From: Nitrospiria bacterium
GTDB lineage: Bacteria > Nitrospirota > Nitrospiria > JACQBZ01
DNA: 64,000 nucleotides
Direction: 5' to 3'
Assembly (NCBI GenBank): GCA_035498035.1
Contig: DATKAN010000026.1
Coordinates: 1 to 64,000 of the forward strand
Shown here: positions 59,041 to 64,000 of the stretch, piece by piece
Layout of the letters: every line of letters begins with the position of its first letter
Numbering within the stretch: the stretch's first letter is position 1
Translations under genes and position numbers: made by a program
The notes under the pieces: model-generated
The model's database searches: none
Seen by the model: only the letters and a program-made list of their open reading frames with translations
Told to the model about the DNA's origin: nothing

Positions 59041-60171
59041 TTGATGACAAACGCTTTCCCTGCCATTCTAAAGGCTTTAAACAATGCCGTGGACGAGGGC
59101 GTCTTTCCAGGGGCCGTGTTGCTGGCCGCCTGGAGGGGCGAGGTCCGGGTCCATGAAGCGGTCGGTTTTGCGGCGCTCAAGCCCCGCAAGATATCCATGA
59201 CCCGCTTCACGATCTTTGATTTGGCCTCATTGACAAAACCGATCGCAACCACAACGGCCGTGATGCGGCTGGTGGATCGCGGAGCCTTGGACATCGACGA
59301 CCCGGTGAGGCGCTGGATACCGGAATTCTCGGGCGGTGAGAAAGACCGGATCAGGGTTCGAGACCTTCTGAACCATTGCTCCGGCCTTCGGGCTTGGGAG
59401 CCTCTCTACAAAGAGGTGATCAAAACGGCGAAAAGGCGAAACGGCTATGTGGGAAGTCCGGATGCGAAACAACAGGTGTTGAATCGTATCCATCATGGCC
59501 GCTTGGTCTATCCGCCCGGGGCCATGAGCCTGTATAGCGATCTTGGATTTGTCCTTTTGGGCGAGATTATCGAACGCGTAAGCGGGCTGGGCCTGGACCG
59601 GTTTTGTCGTGACCAGGTGTTTCGTCCCCTCGGCCTCAAGCGGTCCTTCTTTATTCGGACCGGAAAACCCCACGCCGGGAGGTTTGCGGCGACCGAACGC
59701 AGTGATTGGAGGAGGGGGATCGTGGTCGGCCAGGTGCACGATGACAACGCTTATGCGATGGGAGGAATCGCCGGGCACGCGGGTCTGTTCGCAACGGCGG
59801 CCGACCTGAATCGGTTTTCTCAGACGATCTTGGATGCCTTGCGTGGTCGTAACCCCTTCGTTTCCCAAAAGATCGTCGAAAGTTTTGTGACGCGCCAAAC
59901 GACACCGGGTTCGAGCTGGGGCTTGGGCTGGGATACCCCATCGGGGTCTTCCGGGGCGCCCTCTTCCTCCGGCCGCTTGCTTTCCGCGCGCTCCTTCGGT
60001 CATCTCGGATTCACGGGCACCTCGCTCTGGATCGATCCGGAAAAAGACTTGACCATTATATTGCTGACGAACCGGGTTCATCCGACCAGTCGGAACATAA
60101 AGATCCGGAAGTTTCGACCGGCCCTTCATGACCTCGTCGTTCAGGAATTCATCCCGGGTATCCGATCATGA
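59041..60171 (+). CDS. Beta-lactamase-fold serine hydrolase
   Basis: This 376-residue protein has the penicillin-binding/class C fold: S63-L-T-K66 (DLASLTKPIAT), Y165-S-D (MSLYSDLGFVLLGEI) and a third-motif HLGFTGTSLWIDP. No signal peptide is visible at the annotated start, so it may act in the cytoplasm. By context between mpl and ldcA a role in peptidoglycan turnover (amidase, peptidase or esterase) is likely, but the family has many substrates. The start ATG follows mpl by 12 bp; the end overlaps ldcA by 4 bp (ATGA). Confidence 0.88.
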   Translation: MMTNAFPAILKALNNAVDEGVFPGAVLLAAWRGEVRVHEAVGFAALKPRKISMTRFTIFDLASLTKPIATTTAVMRLVDRGALDIDDPVRRWIPEFSGGEKDRIRVRDLLNHCSGLRAWEPLYKEVIKTAKRRNGYVGSPDAKQQVLNRIHHGRLVYPPGAMSLYSDLGFVLLGEIIERVSGLGLDRFCRDQVFRPLGLKRSFFIRTGKPHAGRFAATERSDWRRGIVVGQVHDDNAYAMGGIAGHAGLFATAADLNRFSQTILDALRGRNPFVSQKIVESFVTRQTTPGSSWGLGWDTPSGSSGAPSSSGRLLSARSFGHLGFTGTSLWIDPEKDLTIILLTNRVHPTSRNIKIRKFRPALHDLVVQEFIPGIRS

Positions 60172-61085
60172 TCAAACCAAAGAGACTAACGGCGGGGGAT
60201 ACCATCGGCGTTGTCGCACCGGCCGGCTCGGTGGATCTTTCGGAGTTGGCTCAGGGCGTGGACCGTCTGAAGGACATGGGGTTTGGTGTGGAGTTGGGAG
60301 AAGCGGTTACGAAGCGGTCCCGGTATTTGGCCGGGACGGACCGCGAGCGTGCGGACGATCTGAACCGGATGTTTTCTAACCCCGAAATCGCGGCGATTGT
60401 CTGCGCCCGCGGCGGGTATGGGACGGCGCGCATCATTCCCCATCTTGACGAGGGGGTGATCGCCGGGCACCCCAAGATTCTGGTCGGAAGCAGCGATATC
60501 ACCCTTCTGCTCAATTATATTCGCCAGCGGTTCGAATGGGTCACATTCCACGGTCCGATGGTGGCGCCGAGCTTCGGCAAGCAGCCTTCCTTGCTGACCG
60601 ATACCTGGTTTCGGAAAATTCTGGTGGAGGCCCAGGGCCAAGGTCCGATTCCGGTGGCGAACGTGAAGGGTTTAAGGGGCGGACAGGCCCAGGGTCCGCT
60701 GGTGGGCGGTTGTTTGACGATGCTCTGTAATACCCTTGGGACGCCCTACGAGATTCAGACCGACGGATGCATCCTCCTGCTGGAGGACATCGACGAAGCC
60801 CCTTATCGGATTGACCGGATGTTGACCCAGCTGAAGGCCGCGTCCAAATTCCAAAATGTCAAAGGGGTAATTTTCGGGAAAATGCCGGGATGTCAGCCCC
60901 CGGCTCATTCCACCTATGTCCTGGAGGATGTGATTCAGGATCGGCTGGCGGACCAGGCGTTTCCCATTTTGTATGGATTTCCGACCGGCCACGGCGGGGA
61001 GCAGGTGACGCTTCCAATCGGTATTCCGTTTCGGATGGACGGAGACACAGCCACGGTCACGCTCTTGGAGCCGGCGGTCCAATAA
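60168..61085 (+). CDS. ldcA: LD-carboxypeptidase (peptidase family S66)
   Basis: This 305-residue cytoplasmic enzyme removes the terminal D-Ala from murein tetrapeptide. It has LTAGDTIGVVAPAG, the nucleophile Ser in LVGSSDITLLLN (S109, GxSD motif), RGGYGTARI, a Glu in LEDIDEAPYRIDRML, and a His in GFPTGHGGEQVTLPIG completing the Ser-Glu-His triad. The start overlaps the serine hydrolase stop. It supplies the substrate for Mpl, encoded 2.5 kb upstream. Confidence 0.94.
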   Translation: MIKPKRLTAGDTIGVVAPAGSVDLSELAQGVDRLKDMGFGVELGEAVTKRSRYLAGTDRERADDLNRMFSNPEIAAIVCARGGYGTARIIPHLDEGVIAGHPKILVGSSDITLLLNYIRQRFEWVTFHGPMVAPSFGKQPSLLTDTWFRKILVEAQGQGPIPVANVKGLRGGQAQGPLVGGCLTMLCNTLGTPYEIQTDGCILLLEDIDEAPYRIDRMLTQLKAASKFQNVKGVIFGKMPGCQPPAHSTYVLEDVIQDRLADQAFPILYGFPTGHGGEQVTLPIGIPFRMDGDTATVTLLEPAVQ

Positions 61086-61131
61086 AATCATTCCAGGGCC
61101 ATGCGAAAATCATGACGGGAAGGGGGGAATC

Positions 61132-62148
61132 ATGCTCACATCCAGAAGCGGATGGGTTCAATCGGCCCAGCGGATCGGACTGCTCATCGCGCCCCTGATT
61201 CTCATGGGCTGCGCCGGTACGGGCGAGAGCATTCAGGCCGCTGCTCCCGCGACGGCCTTCATGGAACAGTTAAACGGGGTCTACTTCATCACCGCCAGCG
61301 AGGGTTGGATCGTCGGGAATAACGGGACCCTCCTCCACACCCGGGATGGGGGGGCGACGTGGTTCTCGGAGTCGAGCGGAACGACGCAGGGTCTGAGGGC
61401 CGTCGAGTTTGCGAGCTCGAGTACGGGCTGGGCGGTCGGGGACGGCGGGATCATTCTTCAGACGAGCAACTCCGGAATGAATTGGGTTCGTCAGACCAGC
61501 GGCAGTTCAAACCCCTTGAACAGCGTTTTCTTCCAGAAGGGGAATACCAGCGTCGGTTGGGTGGTGGGGGATAACGGGACGATTCTTCATACCGACAACG
61601 GCGGTTTTTCATGGATGACCCAGGTCGGAGCCGGAAGCAACCATCTTCGCGACGTCTTATTCCGGGACCCTAATAACGGATGGATTGTAGGAGACGAGGG
61701 TTTGATTCTCCACACCGCTACCGGGACAAGCGGGGCGCTCTGGGCCTCACAACTCAGCGGCACGACCCGAAGCCTGAACGCCATTTACGGGAGCGGAAAC
61801 GCCCTATGGGTCGTGGGGGATGGCGGAGTCCTTCTCCAGACCACGAACGACGGCCTCACATGGCTGCGCGGTCCCCAAACCTCCGCGACCGGCACCTTGA
61901 CTGATATCCTGTTTTGGGGTTCGACGGCCGGTTGGGTTTCCGGAGAGGCCGGGACCCTGCTCCAGTCCACGAGCAGCACGGCATCCAATGTCGGCCTAAT
62001 ATGGATTCCCCGATCCCCCGGAACGGATGCGACTCTGCGGGCGCTTTTTTTCATAAATGACAAGACCGGGTGGGCCGTGGGGGACAACGGAACCATTCTG
62101 TATACTGTCGACGGCGGGATCTTCTGGGTCAAACAATTTAAGCGGTAG
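61132..62148 (+). CDS. Ycf48/BNR-repeat lipoprotein
   Basis: This 338-residue protein has a lipobox LMGC (Cys 27) and a beta-propeller of six or seven blades, each with GWxVGDxGTILHTxDGGxxW (for example GWAVGDGGIILQTSNSGMNW, GWVVGDNGTILHTDNGGFSW). The pattern is the photosystem II stability factor Ycf48 / sialidase-like BNR type. In non-phototrophs such proteins are envelope-bound, of unknown function. GGAAGGGGGG precedes the ATG. It is 46 bp after ldcA. Confidence 0.88.
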   Translation: MLTSRSGWVQSAQRIGLLIAPLILMGCAGTGESIQAAAPATAFMEQLNGVYFITASEGWIVGNNGTLLHTRDGGATWFSESSGTTQGLRAVEFASSSTGWAVGDGGIILQTSNSGMNWVRQTSGSSNPLNSVFFQKGNTSVGWVVGDNGTILHTDNGGFSWMTQVGAGSNHLRDVLFRDPNNGWIVGDEGLILHTATGTSGALWASQLSGTTRSLNAIYGSGNALWVVGDGGVLLQTTNDGLTWLRGPQTSATGTLTDILFWGSTAGWVSGEAGTLLQSTSSTASNVGLIWIPRSPGTDATLRALFFINDKTGWAVGDNGTILYTVDGGIFWVKQFKR

Positions 62149-62221
62149 GGGATGGCCGGAGGAACCCGCCTGCTTTTCCCGGTTGCCGAGGGCGCGCCCC
62201 CTCCTTTCAACCATAGATACC

Positions 62222-64000
62222 TTACAAATCTTCCGAAGGGGCATCCGGGGCCTTTGGTCCGCTTGCCCGTTCCTGAGCTTCATCGAGAATTTGTGCGATA
62301 TGCTTAATCGGAAGGCTGTCATGCATTCCGGTTTTCAACTGGATCATGCAGGCGGGGCAACTCGTCGCAATCACATCCGCTCCGGACTCGACCACGGCCC
62401 GCCGCTTGCGCTCGAAAATCCGTCTGGACTGCTCATAATTTTTTACGATAAAGGTTCCGGCTCCTCCGGCGCACCGGTCGGCATCCCGCATCTCGACAAA
62501 GCGCAGGCCGGAAATTCGGCGAAGCAACTCCCGGGGTTCCTTTGTAACTCCGGCCGCGCGCAGGTGGCAGGAGGAATGATATGCCACGGTTTGTTGCGGT
62601 GTTCCCGGGGCCGAATTTGAAGAGCGGGTCCCCGTCTCGACCAGGAATTCCGTGATATGTTTCACCCGTCGGGCCAGCTCGGCCGCCTGCGCCCGCTCCT
62701 TTTCGTCCGAGCAAAACCGGGCGTAATCCTTCAGCATGAAGGTGCACGAGGCGCACCCCGTCACGACCGTCTCAAAACGTCGCAAGGACTCCATATTGAA
62801 ACGGGCATGTTTCCGGGCCAACTCCCGATGGCCGTAGGTCTCGATCGGTGTTCCCGAGCAATGTTGCCGGGGTAGCACCGGTCGGATTCCTTGCCGTTGT
62901 AGAAGGCGGATCACGGCCTCCCCCACTCCATCCCTGAAATAATTGGCGGCGCAACCGTGGAAATAGGCCACCGTTCCTTTTCCCCCCGCTTCCTCCGTAA
63001 ACGACGCAAAGCGATGGCGCAGCGTTTGCGTGGCCAACCGCGGAAGTACGATGTCGCGTGAAAGGCGCGCAGACGGAGACAGGGCCTTTAAGACCGGAAG
63101 AGTAAGGTATTCCAGAGCCGCTCGACCGGGGGAAGTATTCCAGAGCGGTTGTGTCCATCCGGCCCATTTCAGCAACGATTCGAACAGCCAGGGCCGCGCC
63201 TGAAGACCGAAAATCAGACCGGCCAAGCGATTCGGGCGCTCCGCGCGTTTTTCAAGCACGTATTTTGAAACGTCAATGCCGGCGGGACAGACGGCATAGC
63301 AGGATTTGCAGTTGACGCAGGCCTCGACGACACGGGAGGCCTTTTCATGCGAAAAATCGGTCGCGGTGAGGATGTGAAACCAGCCGCGGGCTCCGTTCGA
63401 TTCCTCTTGCGTGATGTCGTAAACCGGGCACACGGTGTTGCATTTTCCACATGTAGCGCAGGGTTTCGCGAGCCGTTCGGTGTCCAGATGGGTTGTGAAT
63501 GGCACGTGGGTGAGTTTGACGCCCGGATTTAGGATCTGATCCGGATCGAAGAGTCGCTTGATCTGCATGAACAGGCCATAGACTTCTTCCCCGTAAAGTT
63601 CGCGCAGAAACTCCCCCCGGACCCGGCCGTCTCCGTGCTCGCCACAAATGGATCCGCCGAATCGATGGATGACGGTGGAATGGATCTCGTTCGAGATGGC
63701 CGCCATGTGTGCGACGTCTTCCGGGCTTTTCATGTCCATGAGCGGATTGATATGAGCGTTTCCATCGCCGATATGGCCATAGATGGCCACGGGTATGTCC
63801 ATTCCCTTGAAATACCGGACCAGGTAATCAATGAGCTCGGGAAGACGGGTGGCCGGGACCACGACGTCGTCCACAAAGTTGATTGGCTTTTTCTTGGCGT
63901 CGTACCGGTATAGAGTCGGATAAATGGCCTTCCGCACCCTCCACAGCGCCTCTTGTTGTTCCTGTCCGTGAGGTCGGTCGCTTCGGGCTACGTCGATGGG
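62222..64000 (-). CDS. FAD-linked oxidase/iron-sulfur/CCG fusion (GlcD-GlcF type), N-terminus outside the window
   Basis: The frame is open to the window edge; the visible 592 residues are the C-terminal part. At 64000-63937 it still reads plausible coding (QEALWRVRKAIYP), so the GTG at 63937 is not a true start. Visible domains are the FAD-linked oxidase C-terminal domain (IYGHIGDGNAHINP, GGSICGEHGDGRVRG, RLFDPDQILNPG), two 4Fe-4S motifs (CATCGKCNTVCPVYD, CVNCKSCYAVCPAGID), and two CCG domains (YFHGCAANYF, CSGTPIE, GCASCTFMLKDY; CHLRA, CAGGAG, CPACMIQ). The layout is that of glycolate or D-lactate dehydrogenase with both flavin and iron-sulfur units on one chain, passing electrons to the quinone pool. 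The substrate is not determinable. Confidence 0.92.
   Translation of the reverse strand, partial: PIDVARSDRPHGQEQQEALWRVRKAIYPTLYRYDAKKKPINFVDDVVVPATRLPELIDYLVRYFKGMDIPVAIYGHIGDGNAHINPLMDMKSPEDVAHMAAISNEIHSTVIHRFGGSICGEHGDGRVRGEFLRELYGEEVYGLFMQIKRLFDPDQILNPGVKLTHVPFTTHLDTERLAKPCATCGKCNTVCPVYDITQEESNGARGWFHILTATDFSHEKASRVVEACVNCKSCYAVCPAGIDVSKYVLEKRAERPNRLAGLIFGLQARPWLFESLLKWAGWTQPLWNTSPGRAALEYLTLPVLKALSPSARLSRDIVLPRLATQTLRHRFASFTEEAGGKGTVAYFHGCAANYFRDGVGEAVIRLLQRQGIRPVLPRQHCSGTPIETYGHRELARKHARFNMESLRRFETVVTGCASCTFMLKDYARFCSDEKERAQAAELARRVKHITEFLVETGTRSSNSAPGTPQQTVAYHSSCHLRAAGVTKEPRELLRRISGLRFVEMRDADRCAGGAGTFIVKNYEQSRRIFERKRRAVVESGADVIATSCPACMIQLKTGMHDSLPIKHIAQILDEAQERASGPKAPDAPSEDL

Noticed and set aside
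63934-63937. GTG as start of the FAD/iron-sulfur fusion
   Set aside because: The same frame continues to the window edge with plausible coding (QEALWRVRKAIYP), so the gene is truncated by the window.

Overview
The window is chromosomal DNA of a Gram-negative, respiring bacterium. Lgt, Pal and an Mla-type lipid transporter imply an outer membrane. Mpl implies peptidoglycan recycling. A complete System I cytochrome c maturation locus and a cbb3-type oxidase imply c-type cytochromes and microaerobic respiration. Gene order and protein style (fused cbb3 oxidase, PA2779/PA2778-like pair, Ycf48-like lipoprotein, sigma-54 kinase/regulator pair) resemble Nitrospirota and neighbouring phyla. That placement is an inference, because no rRNA or clean taxonomic marker is present. 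Genes are dense and many overlap by ATGA-type stop/start junctions. There is no IS element, prophage, CRISPR array or rRNA operon.

Layout. 1-3.1 kb: a membrane protein fused to a spermidine-synthase-like domain, behind a promoter with an operator-like palindrome. 3.1-7.65 kb: the most unusual region, two tandem copies on the minus strand of a two-gene cassette. Each copy encodes a secreted STN-like/HEAT-repeat protein followed by a Sec-exported RTX calcium-binding repeat protein and a near-identical terminator. The two cassettes share an almost identical promoter block. In the downstream copy a gene-free stretch of about 620 nt, rich in inverted repeats and containing its own terminator hairpin, lies between promoter and first gene. 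7.7-9.1 kb: an MFS transporter. 9.1-14.9 kb (minus): superoxide dismutase, a tiny membrane protein coupled to a CcoN-CcoO-dicytochrome c fusion oxidase, Pal, a zinc-ribbon protein, CBS and BON proteins. 15.0-19.3 kb: a sugar-phosphate nucleotidyltransferase divergent from a histidine kinase/NtrC-type regulator pair, with sigma-54-type promoters facing both ways. 19.3-24.6 kb: FKBP isomerase and an RND efflux adaptor/pump pair.

24.7-31.2 kb: tRNA-Val(CAC), a DksA-like protein, the yqeY-dnaG-rpoD operon behind a consensus promoter, a tRNA with a UAU (isoleucine) anticodon, a zinc-ribbon coiled-coil protein and RNase HIII. 31.2-41.7 kb (minus): a long respiratory biogenesis run ccmA-ccmB-ccmC-(CcmE-like/CcmD fusion)-ccmE-ccmF-ccmG-ccmH-ccmI, then a TlpA-like lipoprotein, ccdA, htrA, lgt and rnhC. 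41.7-44.6 kb: AsmA-like and HIT proteins. 44.7-53.6 kb (minus): rpsB-tsf-pyrH-frr, continuing into a PA2779/C39-peptidase/TPR-lipoprotein module, alanine racemase and the Mla-type transporter. 53.6-57.3 kb: argJ, argC, rpsI, rplM and a small membrane protein. 57.6-62.1 kb (plus): Mpl, a serine hydrolase, LD-carboxypeptidase and a Ycf48-like lipoprotein. 62.2-64 kb: the C-terminal part of a glycolate/lactate-oxidase-type flavoprotein fused to iron-sulfur and CCG domains, running off the window edge.

Three copies of a roughly 70-120 bp repeat, all in the same orientation, fill gaps between genes transcribed in the same direction (ccmB/ccmC, PA2779-like/C39 peptidase, argC/argJ). Other short palindromes sit in the mlaF/mlaD and RND gaps. 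The best candidate for an undescribed system is the duplicated STN/HEAT + RTX cassette with its structured leader. A CcmE-like/CcmD fusion, an apparent AUA start codon and the UAU-anticodon tRNA are further unusual features.
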